NCBI GenBank assembly: GCA_934402395.1
Contig: CAKRTQ010000009.1
Coordinates: forward strand, 45,700-109,699
Reading direction: 5' to 3'
DNA: 64,000 nt
From: an uncultured Eubacteriales bacterium
Lineage (GTDB): Bacteria > Bacillota > Clostridia > Oscillospirales > CAG-272
Shown here: one piece after another, positions 16,947 to 26,100 of the stretch
Layout of the letters: every line of letters begins with the position of its first letter
Position numbering within the stretch: the stretch's first letter is position 1
Translations under genes and position numbers: made by a program
The notes under the pieces: model-generated
The model's input: only the letters and a program-made list of their open reading frames with translations
Told to the model about the DNA's origin: nothing
Databases searched by the model: none

Positions 16947-17612
16947 ATGAGCGAAAAATGCCGTAACAACGCCCCCGGGCGCGGACTTTTCATAGTGCTT
17001 GAGGGTGGCGACGGCTGCGGCAAGACCACGCAGGCGGCGACGCTTTGCCGCCGTCTTGCTGCGGAAAGCGGCATACGCTGCCTTATGGAGCGCGAGCCCG
17101 ACAGCCGCGATATCGTGGGCGCCGTAGTGCGTTCCGCATATTACGGAAGTGTAAAGATACTTCCCGAGACGCTTGCATACCTGCACGTTGCCGACCGGCT
17201 TGAGCACGTGGCTTTTATGCTGCCGCTGCTTGAGGGCGGTTCCGATATCGTGTGCGACAGGTACTATCCGTCAAACATGGCATACAACCGCACGCCGCGC
17301 CTCACGATGGAGCAGATATATGAGCTCAACCGTCCCTGTTTTGAGGAGCTTGACCCCGATCTGATAATTTATCTTGACGTGTCTCCCGAGGTCAGCGCCC
17401 GCCGCCGTGCGGCGGGCAGGACGGCGGAGGAGATATTCGATGCCGATGAAACACAGCGCCGGGTACTGAAGAACTACCGTGAAACGCTTGATTTTCTTTC
17501 CGCGCGCGGCAGACGCATTGCCGTTGTGAACGCCGATGCATCCGAAGAAGAGGTTGCCGGAGCGATATGGAGAGAGGTCGAAAAGCTTTTGGACGAAAGA
17601 AAGCGGTCCTGA
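16947..17612 (+). CDS. tmk: Thymidylate kinase
   Basis: Phosphorylates dTMP to dTDP. The 221-residue protein has the P-loop LEGGDGCGKTTQ at about residues 16-27, the DR(Y/H) motif in VCDRYYPSNMAYN, and a LID region AGRTAEEIFDADETQRRV. The usual ExPGGT is replaced by EREPDSRDIVG, a divergent dTMP-binding strand. It lies 12 bases after the LamG gene. A divergent tmk paralog cannot be excluded, because the housekeeping copy may be elsewhere, but all catalytic elements are present. Confidence 0.85.
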   Translation: MSEKCRNNAPGRGLFIVLEGGDGCGKTTQAATLCRRLAAESGIRCLMEREPDSRDIVGAVVRSAYYGSVKILPETLAYLHVADRLEHVAFMLPLLEGGSDIVCDRYYPSNMAYNRTPRLTMEQIYELNRPCFEELDPDLIIYLDVSPEVSARRRAAGRTAEEIFDADETQRRVLKNYRETLDFLSARGRRIAVVNADASEEEVAGAIWREVEKLLDERKRS

Positions 17613-17642
17613 GCCGGTCCCGGTCGGGAAGAAAAAAGCAAA

Positions 17643-18317
17643 ATGAATATTTTATTTATCGGAAACAGCTATACCTATTTCAACCGGATGCCGGAAACGC
17701 TTGAAGCGTTGGCACACGCGGCGGATATCGACGCGTCCGTCGCATCGGTCACAAAGGGCGGATATACGCTTGAAGCTCTCGCTTCGGACGAAAACGAGTA
17801 CGGCGCGCGCGTCGGCGCGATGCTCGCGGGAGACACAAAATTCGACTGCATTATCCTTCAGGAGCAGTCGGTCCGTCCCGCCGTTGACAGCGAAAAATTT
17901 TTCGGCGGCGTTGCCGCAATGCTTGATAAAATACGCCTCTGCCAGCCTGATGCCCGTGTCATTCTTTACGAAACATGGGGGCGCAAGGCGGGAAATCCCG
18001 TGCTTGCCGAGCACGGCTGGACGCCGGAGAAAATGTACGGTCTTCTTCGTGACTCGTATGCCGCCGCAGCCGTGCGGTTCGGGCTTGACGTATCACACGT
18101 AGGCGCGGCTTTTGCCCGCGTTACAGCCGAACGGCAGGATATCGGGTTGTATAACGACGACCTTACGCACCCCTCGCCGGCAGGCTCGTACCTTGCCGCG
18201 TGCGTACATTTTGCCACAGTTTTCCGCATCTCGCCCGAATGCGCCGCATACTGCGGCGACCTTGACGCCGGCACGGCAGAATACCTGCGCCGCACGGCGT
18301 GGGAGATATCACAATAA
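17643..18317 (+). CDS. SGNH-type hydrolase, cytoplasmic
   Basis: A 224-residue protein without signal peptide. It begins MNILFIGNSYTYFNRMPETL, where GNSYT is the GDSL-type nucleophile block, has an ILQEQSVRPAVDS block and ends with DLTHPSPAGSYLAA carrying the catalytic Asp and His. These enzymes deacylate or deacetylate esters; the substrate is unknown. It lies 30 bases after tmk. It shares fold and the GNS motif with the next gene. Confidence 0.75.
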   Translation: MNILFIGNSYTYFNRMPETLEALAHAADIDASVASVTKGGYTLEALASDENEYGARVGAMLAGDTKFDCIILQEQSVRPAVDSEKFFGGVAAMLDKIRLCQPDARVILYETWGRKAGNPVLAEHGWTPEKMYGLLRDSYAAAAVRFGLDVSHVGAAFARVTAERQDIGLYNDDLTHPSPAGSYLAACVHFATVFRISPECAAYCGDLDAGTAEYLRRTAWEISQ

Positions 18318-18419
18318 AATCGAAAAGGCGGGGGTTCGTAAGGCTTCCGCCTTTGAGAAAATATTTTGTATCCGCAAAGAAAGGGTGCTTTTGCCGATGC
18401 AAAAGCTACGGTCCGTAAT

Positions 18420-19922
18420 ATGAAAAAAACAAAAAGAATCTTGGCTCTTGCACTTGTTGCAATAATGCTTGCGGCGGCGCTCGTATCGTGCGCGCCTGGC
18501 GGGAACATTCCCGCCGATACAACGACAGAAGCGATTCACGCAGAGTCAACGCCGGAGGTGCCCGAAAAAACAGGACCCGGCGAGAGCGTTCCTACCGCGA
18601 CCGAATCGGCAGAAACCACAAAAAGCGAGCCTACGGAGGTAAAAAGCTTGAAAATTCTTGCTATCGGAAACAGCTTTTCCACCGACTGCATGCAATATCT
18701 TTACGACATTGCCAAGTCCGGCGGCGTTGAGGAGATAGTCCTCGGCAATCTTTACTACGGCGGATGCAGCCTTGCGCAGCATCTCGGCTTTGCAAAGGCT
18801 GACAGCCCCTCCTACACCTACTACAAAAATACGGCGGGCAAGTGGGAGTCCACCAAAAACTTTAAAATGTCTTCCGCGATCGCCGACGAAAAGTGGGATT
18901 ATATCTCGTTCCAGCAGACCTCAAAGACCTGCGGTCTTGTGTCGAGCTACGGCAAAACGCTTACCGAGCTGCTTGACTTTGTTGAGGCAAAGGCGCCCGA
19001 TGCAAAGTTCGTATGGAACATGACATGGGCGTATCAGCAGGACAGCACACATTCATCCTTCCCGAACTACGACCGCAGCCAGCAGAAGATGTACGATATG
19101 ATAATCGACTGTATGCACAAGTGCATCGAGACCGAGCCTCGCTTTGTTCTCAGCATTCCCTGCATGACATCGATACAAAACGCGCGCACCTCTTTCCTCG
19201 GCGACACGCTGACCCGCGATGGGTATCATCTTGACTACAATATAGGCAGATACATCGGCGGTCTTACCTGGTATGCCGCGCTTACCGGCGGAGATGTTGA
19301 TAAAATCAGCTACAATCCCTCGCCTGCCGCAATTACTGCGGATATGCTCGCAGTGGCGCGCGAATCGGTCAAAAACGCAATAAAGACTCCGCTTGCCGTT
19401 AGCGAGAGCTCCATAAAGACCGGCGAACGTCCCGGTACCGCACCTGCGGTCGATCCTGGAGCCGAGCTTTCTCCTGCCGATTTCTTTGAGGCGGACAAGG
19501 CAGTTGCCGCCGCAGGCGGCGTGGATCTCACAAAGTACACGCTCCTTGAGTGGGACTACATAGAAAACGCATACTGGAACTGCACAAGCTCAGCCACGAC
19601 CAAAACGCCCGGCTCCGGCGCAGGCACGTATCACCAGAATATCTGCACAAAGCAGAAATATTCGCTTGCCGAGCTGCCGCTCGGGACTGTGTTCATTTCC
19701 GATGCCGGATGGCAGTTCAGAATAGAGATCTACAAAACCGCCGACAAGAAGTACGACGGTACGCGTCCGGGCATGATAAGCTCGCAGTATTTCGTGCTTA
19801 CAGGGGAATTCATGGGCGATGCGCAGTATCTTGCGTGGAATATCTCATCGAATCCGAAATCCGATATTTCCGCCATTTACGCACAGGCTGCCGCGCACCT
19901 GAGAGTGTATTTACCCAAATAA
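18420..19922 (+). CDS. DUF4886-type SGNH hydrolase lipoprotein
   Basis: A 500-residue lipoprotein: lipobox ALVSC (Cys24), a Thr/Glu linker, then an SGNH domain starting KILAIGNSFSTDCMQYLYDIA and ending DTLTRDGYHLDYNIGRYIGGL with the catalytic Asp/His, and a C-terminal domain of about 150 residues of unknown fold. This fits the DUF4886 family, probable surface esterases acting on decorated glycans. The ATG at 18420 has a weak RBS; a TTG 18 codons upstream is possible. A strong terminator follows. Confidence 0.75.
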   Translation: MKKTKRILALALVAIMLAAALVSCAPGGNIPADTTTEAIHAESTPEVPEKTGPGESVPTATESAETTKSEPTEVKSLKILAIGNSFSTDCMQYLYDIAKSGGVEEIVLGNLYYGGCSLAQHLGFAKADSPSYTYYKNTAGKWESTKNFKMSSAIADEKWDYISFQQTSKTCGLVSSYGKTLTELLDFVEAKAPDAKFVWNMTWAYQQDSTHSSFPNYDRSQQKMYDMIIDCMHKCIETEPRFVLSIPCMTSIQNARTSFLGDTLTRDGYHLDYNIGRYIGGLTWYAALTGGDVDKISYNPSPAAITADMLAVARESVKNAIKTPLAVSESSIKTGERPGTAPAVDPGAELSPADFFEADKAVAAAGGVDLTKYTLLEWDYIENAYWNCTSSATTKTPGSGAGTYHQNICTKQKYSLAELPLGTVFISDAGWQFRIEIYKTADKKYDGTRPGMISSQYFVLTGEFMGDAQYLAWNISSNPKSDISAIYAQAAAHLRVYLPK

Positions 19923-19999
19923 GCTGATCTGATGCGATCCGGTCGTTTTGACCGTGCAATTTTCAGTTTTTCATGCGGCAAAACGATGAATGCCGATAG

Positions 20000-20044
20000 G
20001 GGCAGTTAAAAACTCAAAATGAGTTTTTAACTGCCCCTTTTTTC
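20000..20044. terminator. Bidirectional terminator with AAACTC-AAAA-GAGTTT core
   Basis: GGGGCAGTTAAAAACTCA pairs with TGAGTTTTTAACTGCCCC, followed by six T. It lies between the convergent DUF4886 and spoIVB genes. Confidence 0.9.
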
Positions 20045-20055
20045 GTTTTCTGTGT

Positions 20056-21147
20056 TTATTTCAGTATTTCCGGCATTGCCGCATACATATTTTCTATAAA
20101 AATCCCATAGCCGTCAGTCGGGTCGTTTATCAGCACGTGGGTTACCGCGCCGACGAGCCGTCCGTTCTGAATTATCGGGCTTCCGGACATACCCTGTATT
20201 ATCCCGCCCGTGCGCTCAAGCAGCGCGCGGTCGGTCACACGGACCGAAAAGCATCGACCGCCTTCGGCATTCCGGTCCACCGAGTGTATCTCGATGGCAT
20301 ATTCGCCTACCTCGCCGGTGTCAAGAGTGCAAAGCATCACGGCAGGACCTTCCTTGACATCTTTTTTGCTCGCTGCAGGGATCGGCTCGGTGTATCTGCC
20401 CGCAGGAACTTCCCGATAAAGTCCGAAAACGCCGAGGTCGGAATTCTTTATTACCGTCCCCGTTTTTCCAGAGTCAAAATACCCCTTTATTTCGCCCGGC
20501 GCACCGGGTGCGCCGCGTGTAAGTCCGCTTATCGTAACGCCCACAACGCTGCCGCGTCCGAGCGGGACAGGCTTTCCGGTGTCGGCATCGCATATTCCGT
20601 GGCCGAGACCGCCGAATCCGCCGGTCTCCGGCACGATAAACGTTACGGTCCCGATGCCGGCGCCGCTGTCGCGCACCCACATTCCGGTCTGGTACTGGCC
20701 GTCCCTGCCGCGTTTCGGCGTGATGTCTACCGTGAAATCACGTCCGTCGCGTCGGCATTCGAGCCGCATGGTCCGCCCCTCAGAGGCGCGCACGGCACCC
20801 GTCAGTGCGGCGGCGTCCGAAAGAGGCTTGCCGTCGATCTTCAATATTGTATCGTTCACACGCAGTCCGGCGGCAAACGCAGGGCAGTGCGATGTTCCCG
20901 TGCCGTCCGAAAAACCGACCACAAGCACACCGTCGGTGAAAAATTTTACCCCGAATGACATTCCGCCGGGGCAGAGCATCAGCTCGCCGCGCGATGCCAC
21001 AGCCAGGTCGGCATCGGCACCCGCTGCGCCCATGCCGCCGGGAGATGCGCCCGGCATCAGCGCAAGGCTGACCAAAAGAAGCGCAAGCACCGCCGCCGCT
21101 GCCCGCGTGCGCCCCTTTTTCTTCATTAAATATATTAATTTCCGCAT
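20056..21147 (-). CDS. spoIVB: SpoIVB signalling protease (stage IV sporulation)
   Basis: A serine peptidase (S55) secreted from the forespore that triggers pro-sigma-K processing in spore formers. Seen: an N-terminal membrane anchor, a PDZ domain (FAAGLRVNDTILKIDGKPLSD), TVTFIVPETGGFGGLGHGICD with the catalytic His, and IIQGMSGSPIIQNGRLVGAVTH with the catalytic Ser, then NDPTDGYGIFIENM. About 363 residues, slightly short of the usual 420. The start chosen is the ATG in frame two codons after a TTG, with AAAGGAA upstream. It is monocistronic here and lacks the usual recN neighbour. Good evidence that the organism sporulates. Confidence 0.93.
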   Translation of the reverse strand: MRKLIYLMKKKGRTRAAAAVLALLLVSLALMPGASPGGMGAAGADADLAVASRGELMLCPGGMSFGVKFFTDGVLVVGFSDGTGTSHCPAFAAGLRVNDTILKIDGKPLSDAAALTGAVRASEGRTMRLECRRDGRDFTVDITPKRGRDGQYQTGMWVRDSGAGIGTVTFIVPETGGFGGLGHGICDADTGKPVPLGRGSVVGVTISGLTRGAPGAPGEIKGYFDSGKTGTVIKNSDLGVFGLYREVPAGRYTEPIPAASKKDVKEGPAVMLCTLDTGEVGEYAIEIHSVDRNAEGGRCFSVRVTDRALLERTGGIIQGMSGSPIIQNGRLVGAVTHVLINDPTDGYGIFIENMYAAMPEILK

Positions 21148-21263
21148 AAACAAAAGATTCCTTTCAGCTCCGGGGCAAAACGGTATTGCCGCGCTTTCCC
21201 CGCGCCTTATTAATTTGCCCCTTTTTCACCTTTATAACCGACATTCTCACCAATCATTTTTTG

Positions 21264-21478
21264 TCTTTTTTAAACTCGGGTGGCGTTTGATCAAATTCTG
21301 AGCTTTATACCCCGACAGTGGAAAAGAGCAGATTCATATCTTCCTGCCGCCATACAGTCACATCGGAACATTTTCTTTAACCTCGGGTGGCGTTTCATCG
21401 GATTCAGAGCTGCATACCCCGATGGTGGAGGACATCGAATTCGCATCTTCCTACACCAATACAGTTATATCTGAACAT
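21264..21478 (+). repeat. Two tandem modular repeat units
   Basis: Units at about 21264-21371 and 21372-21478, plus orientation, T-run end facing the 5' end of spoIVB. Both have the short middle; the tails are ATACAGTCACATCGGAACAT and ATACAGTTATATCTGAACAT. Confidence 0.85.
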
Positions 21479-21516
21479 GAAGGACAAAGGAATATATAAA
21501 AGCGGAAATATTGATA

Positions 21517-21643
21517 ATGATCTGATGTAACTGAATGGGTATAGGAAGATCAAAATCTGCTCTTTTCCACTGTCGGGGTATAAAGCTCAGAATTTGATCA
21601 AACGCCACCCGAGTTTAAAGAACGCCACCCGAGCTTAAAAAAA
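21517..21643 (-). repeat. Inverted modular repeat unit next to the marR promoter
   Basis: Minus-oriented unit with an extra partial head (ACGCCACCCGAG occurs twice, at about 21600 and 21621). Its A-run ends 4 bases before the -35 of marR. Together with 21264-21478 it accounts for most of the 588-base gene-free stretch. Confidence 0.85.
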
Positions 21644-21646
21644 GAC

Positions 21647-21675
21647 TTGACAAGACATGGATTTTATAATATAAT
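21647..21675 (+). promoter_or_regulatory. marR operon promoter
   Basis: TTGACA (21647-21652) and TATAAT (21670-21675), 17-base spacer. Confidence 0.8.
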
Positions 21676-21696
21676 TTATTAGTAAACTAATTAATT
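21673..21696 (+). promoter_or_regulatory. MarR operator (autoregulatory)
   Basis: AATTTATTAGT and ACTAATTAATT are inverted repeats with one mismatch around a central AA. The palindrome overlaps the end of the -10 and the start region. TTAGTnnACTAA cores are typical binding sites of MarR proteins that control adjacent ABC exporters. Confidence 0.65.
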
Positions 21697-21736
21697 TGAA
21701 CCGCGCGGCAAAGCGCGGAGGGAAAGGAGAAGAAAA

Positions 21737-22279
21737 ATGCCAACCGATGAAAAACAAACGTTGGGGAATATGCCGTGCTGCGGGCTGTGCCCAGCCGATG
21801 ATTCGCTCACACCGCCGATGCTTATCGGCATGATAGCGAGAATGCACCGCAACCTCATGCGCAATACCGAACCGGCGGGTTCGATAATGTCGCAGAACAG
21901 CTGCCGCATCCTCATGCGCACGCTGGTGCACGGCGATGGGATCTCACAGCTTGAGCTGGCGCGTCGCACCGGGCTGAAGCCGCCGACAGTCAGCGTGGCT
22001 CTTGGCAGAATGGAGCGCGAGGGCTATATAAGCCGTTCGGTGGCTGAGCACGACGGGCGCGAGGTAAGGGTTTGCCTTACCGATGCGGGAAGAAAGCTGG
22101 AGGAATCCACAAAAGCGCGCCTGCGCGAGGCTGATGCCGTGGCGATGCGCGACGTGACCCCGGAGGAGGCTGAGACTCTGCGGCAGATTCTGCTTAAAAT
22201 CAGACGTTCGCTCGCCGAGAACGAAAATACGATCGACCCGGAGCTGCACGGAAAAAACGACGGCAATAAAGAAAATTAA
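21737..22279 (+). CDS. MarR family transcriptional regulator
   Basis: A 180-residue winged-helix regulator: GISQLELARRTGLKPPTVSVALGRMEREGYISRSVAEHDGREVRVCLTDAG is the recognition helix and wing (about 75-125). The N-terminus contains a CCGLC cluster (residues about 14-18) that could respond to thiols or metals; this is only a suggestion. RBS AAAGGAGAAG lies upstream. It heads an operon with two ABC exporter halves and probably represses it through the palindrome in its own promoter. Confidence 0.9.
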   Translation: MPTDEKQTLGNMPCCGLCPADDSLTPPMLIGMIARMHRNLMRNTEPAGSIMSQNSCRILMRTLVHGDGISQLELARRTGLKPPTVSVALGRMEREGYISRSVAEHDGREVRVCLTDAGRKLEESTKARLREADAVAMRDVTPEEAETLRQILLKIRRSLAENENTIDPELHGKNDGNKEN

Positions 22280-22399
22280 GCCGGGACGGGCTAAAGCAGA
22301 CAGAGCTTTTATCGGAATTTTGAAGCTTACGATCTTCCGATGGAGGTTTTGCTTTGCGGTAGCTGCCCGTGTCCGCAATATCAAGGATGATCACAAAAA

Positions 22400-24226
22400 A
22401 TGAAAAAACTTATCAAGTACCTCAAACCGTACCGCTTTTTTGCGCTTATATCGCCGCTTATGATGGCGTGTGAGGTCACGGCGGACCTGCTTCTGCCCTA
22501 TCTCACGTCATTTATAATCAACTACGGCATTTCCGGGATACCGCTTGACGATCCCGAAAACGGTTCGCGCGCCGCGGCGCGGATAGTATCATTATTTTGC
22601 GGCGATTCGCCTACCGGTATGCAGATGATAGTCACCTTCGGACTTCTCATGCTCGGCATCACGCTGATAGGCGGCTTTTTCGGCACCATGTGCGCCTATA
22701 CCGCCGCGCGCGCGGCACAGGGCTTCGGCAACGACCTGCGCTGTGATGCATACCGCCATGTTATGGCGCTTTCGGTCGAGCAGACCGATAAATTCACCAC
22801 CGGTTCGCTTGTGACGCGCATGACAAACGATGTCACACGTCTCGTTGAGCTTGTGGAATCCGTTCTGCGTATGTTTGTGCGCGCCCCTGTTTTCTTCATC
22901 GGCGGCACAGTTATGCTGCTTCTTCTCAACGTTGATTTCGGACTTGTTCTCATCGGCTCGCTGCCGCTGCTCGTTATAGCTGTTGCGGTGATACTCAAAA
23001 AGGCGGTCCCCATGTTCGGCGTGATGCAGAACAAGCTTGACCGGGTGAACTCGGTCGTGCAGGAGGACGTTTCCGGCGCGCGCGTTATAAAGGCATACGT
23101 GCGCGAGGATTATGAATGCTCACGCTTTGACCGCGCAAACCGCGAGCTGTGCGATACAAACCTGCACGTTATGTCTCTCATGACTTGGTTTTCGCCGATT
23201 CTCAGCCTAATACTCAATTTTTCCGTTGTCGCCCTATTCTATATCGGCGGCAGCCGCATAAATATGGGCAATACGGGAATGAGCGCGGGCGCGATAATGG
23301 CGGCGATAACATACGTGACGCAGGTAATATTTGCTCTTATGCAGGTGGCAATGATGTTCCAGTCGGTGTCGCGCGCGGCAGCGTCTGCCGAGCGTGTAAA
23401 TGAAGTTCTGGCGGCTGAGCCGGTCGTTCTCGGCGGCAGCATTGACGATCCCGAGCCGCACTGCGGCAAGAATGTGCCCGCAGTCGAACTGCGCGGTGTG
23501 AGCTTCCGCTATCCCGGCACGCACGGAAAGCCGGTGCTGAACAATATCGACCTCAGCATAAGGCGCGGCGAGACAGTCGCTGTGATAGGCGCTACGGGTT
23601 CCGGCAAATCGTCGCTCTGCAAGCTGCTCGTGCGCTTTTACGATGCCGATTCGGGCGAGATACTTATCGACGGTAAGCCGATAAAGGATTACACTCTCCG
23701 CGCTCTGCGCCGTAAATTCGGCTTTGTCATGCAAAAGAGCGTGCTTTTCTCGGATACGATCGCCAACAATATCCGCTGGGGCAAACCGGATGCCGATGAT
23801 GATGAGGTAAAGGCGGCGGCAACAACGGCGCAGGCTGATCAGTTCATCAGCGGCTTTGCCGACGGCTATGACACGTTTGTCGCCGAAAAAGGCGCGTCGC
23901 TTTCGGGCGGACAGAAACAGCGTGTTTCTGTCTCGCGCGCACTTGTGCGCCGCCCCGAGATACTGATACTCGACGACTCCACATCGGCGCTTGACCTTGC
24001 GACCGAAGCGCGGCTGCGTGCTTCGCTGCACGCATCGCTGGCGGACACTACCGTGATAATGGTAGCGCAGAGGATCGCCAGCGTGCGTGACGCCGACCGC
24101 ATCGCCGTTATCGAAAACGACGGCAGTATCCTTCATTTCGCGCCGCACGATGTGCTCATGCGTGAGAGCGAAACTTACCGCGATATTTACAATTCGCAAA
24201 TGCAGAACAGTGCGGAGGGTGAATAA
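22400..24226 (+). CDS. Heterodimeric ABC exporter half with degenerate catalytic site
   Basis: A 608-residue fused membrane-ATPase subunit: six transmembrane helices (about 1-330), then a nucleotide-binding domain with Walker A GATGSGKSS, Q-loop, signature LSGGQKQR and Walker B ILILDDSTSALD. The catalytic Glu is replaced by Asp and the H-loop His by Gln (MVAQRI). This pattern is known from the degenerate subunit of heterodimeric multidrug exporters such as BmrC or TM287. It pairs with the next gene, 2 bases downstream. Likely drug or peptide efflux; substrate unknown. Confidence 0.93.
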   Translation: MKKLIKYLKPYRFFALISPLMMACEVTADLLLPYLTSFIINYGISGIPLDDPENGSRAAARIVSLFCGDSPTGMQMIVTFGLLMLGITLIGGFFGTMCAYTAARAAQGFGNDLRCDAYRHVMALSVEQTDKFTTGSLVTRMTNDVTRLVELVESVLRMFVRAPVFFIGGTVMLLLLNVDFGLVLIGSLPLLVIAVAVILKKAVPMFGVMQNKLDRVNSVVQEDVSGARVIKAYVREDYECSRFDRANRELCDTNLHVMSLMTWFSPILSLILNFSVVALFYIGGSRINMGNTGMSAGAIMAAITYVTQVIFALMQVAMMFQSVSRAAASAERVNEVLAAEPVVLGGSIDDPEPHCGKNVPAVELRGVSFRYPGTHGKPVLNNIDLSIRRGETVAVIGATGSGKSSLCKLLVRFYDADSGEILIDGKPIKDYTLRALRRKFGFVMQKSVLFSDTIANNIRWGKPDADDDEVKAAATTAQADQFISGFADGYDTFVAEKGASLSGGQKQRVSVSRALVRRPEILILDDSTSALDLATEARLRASLHASLADTTVIMVAQRIASVRDADRIAVIENDGSILHFAPHDVLMRESETYRDIYNSQMQNSAEGE

Positions 24227-24228
24227 AA

Positions 24229-26097
24229 ATGTCTGAACAAAGAAACAATACGACCAAAAACGAAGCGCCGCGCATTAGTATGCGTCCGGGCGGACCGGGC
24301 AGGGGACCTATGGGCGGCAGAATGAATGCGGAAAAGCCCAAAAACGCCCGCCGCACTTTTTCGCGTCTTGCCCGCTATATCGGCAAGAGCCGCGTGACTC
24401 TCGTTGTGCTGATACTTCTTACCGTTGTGATCGCGTTTACCGACCTTGTAAGCCCCAAGCTGCAGCAGCTTGCCATTGACACGATCACGGTCGAGGCGGG
24501 GACTGTGCGGGTGGATTTTCCGCTCATGCTGAAATATCTTGTCGCAATGTGCGCGTTTTTCCTTATCAGCGCGCTGCTTACGCTCATCCAGGAACGCATA
24601 GCGGTCAGGCTTTCAACGTCTACCGTTTACATCATGCGCCGCGAGCTTTTTGAAAAAATATCGCGTCTTCCGATAAAATATACCGATACGCATCGTCACG
24701 GAGATATAATGAGCCGCATGACAAACGATATCGACAATGTTTCATCGGCGATATCGCAGTCGCTCACATCGCTTTTTTCGGGTGTGATAACGGTCGTGGG
24801 CGCAGTCACGATGATGCTGTGGTTCAGCCCCGCCGTAACTCTTGTGGCAATACTCACAATACCGCTTACGCTTTTAGTTTCCTCCGTGCTTGCAAAATTC
24901 ATGCGTAAGTATTTTATACGTCAGCAGACCCTGCTCGGTCAGCTCAACGGACAGGTCGAGGAAATGGTAACCGGTTATACAACGGTCATATCCTACGGCA
25001 AGGAGCCGGAGGCGGTCGAAAAATTCTCGGCAATATCCGATGAATTCCGCCGTTGCTCCATCAGCGCGCGCGTCTGGGGTTCGATAATGGGACCGGTAAT
25101 GAACTTTATAGGCAACCTCCAGTACGTTCTCGTTGCCGGATTCGGCGGATTTCTCATGCTTCGCGGCAGCGGGATAACGGTCGGTTCGATACAGGCTATG
25201 CTCCAGTACTCAAAAAAGCTCTCAAGACCTATAAACATGATAGCAAACCAGTATTCGTCCATCCTTACTGCACTTGCGGGCGCGGAGAGAATATTCGATA
25301 TACTTGACACGCCCAATGAGATCGATGAGGGCAAGTCCGACGTTACGCCCGCCGACATACGCGGAGACATCGACTTTGAAAATATTGATTTTTCCTATGT
25401 TGAGGGCGAGAGGGTGCTGAAAGATCTGTCGCTTTCTGTCAAGCCGGGTCAAAAGATAGCCATTGTCGGCGCGACAGGCTCGGGCAAAACAACGATAGTA
25501 AACCTGCTCACCCGTTTTTACGAAACGGACGGCGGCAGGATCACCATCGACGGCATCGATATCACCGAAATCCCGAAGGCGACGCTGCGCCGCGCGATAG
25601 CGATCGTGCTTCAGGACACTGTTCTTTTCTCGGATACGATAAGGAACAACATCAAATACGGCAGACTTGACGCTACCGATGATGAAATGAAGCAGGCTGC
25701 GGTCACAGCGCGCGCCGATACCTTTATCGAGCGTCTGCCAGAGGGCTATGACACCGTGCTTGCGGAATCGGGCAGCAATCTTTCCGAGGGACAGCGGCAG
25801 TTGCTTGCCATAGCGCGTGCGGTCCTTGCCGATCCGAAGATACTGATACTTGATGAGGCAACATCGTCGGTCGATACACGTACCGAAATGCATATCCAGC
25901 ACGCAATGACCGAGCTTATGAAGAACCGCACATCGCTTATCATCGCGCACCGCCTGTCAACCATACGCAATGCCGATGTGATAGTCGTTCTTTCGCACGG
26001 CGTGATCGTTGAAACGGGCACGCACGATGAGCTTCTGGCGCGCGGAGGGGAATATTCCAAGCTCTACGAAAGTCAGTTTGCCGGAATTGCGACCTGA
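24229..26097 (+). CDS. Heterodimeric ABC exporter half with canonical ATPase site
   Basis: A 622-residue partner of the preceding gene. The long charged N-terminus (MRPGGPGRGPMGGRMNAEKP) precedes six helices and an ATPase domain with GATGSGKTT, Walker B ILILDEATSSVD (catalytic Glu present) and switch IIAHRLST. Its signature is LSEGQRQL, deviating from LSGGQ. Thus one composite ATP site is canonical and the other is degenerate, the expected asymmetric pair. Belongs to the marR operon. Confidence 0.93.
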   Translation: MSEQRNNTTKNEAPRISMRPGGPGRGPMGGRMNAEKPKNARRTFSRLARYIGKSRVTLVVLILLTVVIAFTDLVSPKLQQLAIDTITVEAGTVRVDFPLMLKYLVAMCAFFLISALLTLIQERIAVRLSTSTVYIMRRELFEKISRLPIKYTDTHRHGDIMSRMTNDIDNVSSAISQSLTSLFSGVITVVGAVTMMLWFSPAVTLVAILTIPLTLLVSSVLAKFMRKYFIRQQTLLGQLNGQVEEMVTGYTTVISYGKEPEAVEKFSAISDEFRRCSISARVWGSIMGPVMNFIGNLQYVLVAGFGGFLMLRGSGITVGSIQAMLQYSKKLSRPINMIANQYSSILTALAGAERIFDILDTPNEIDEGKSDVTPADIRGDIDFENIDFSYVEGERVLKDLSLSVKPGQKIAIVGATGSGKTTIVNLLTRFYETDGGRITIDGIDITEIPKATLRRAIAIVLQDTVLFSDTIRNNIKYGRLDATDDEMKQAAVTARADTFIERLPEGYDTVLAESGSNLSEGQRQLLAIARAVLADPKILILDEATSSVDTRTEMHIQHAMTELMKNRTSLIIAHRLSTIRNADVIVVLSHGVIVETGTHDELLARGGEYSKLYESQFAGIAT

Positions 26098-26100
26098 CGG

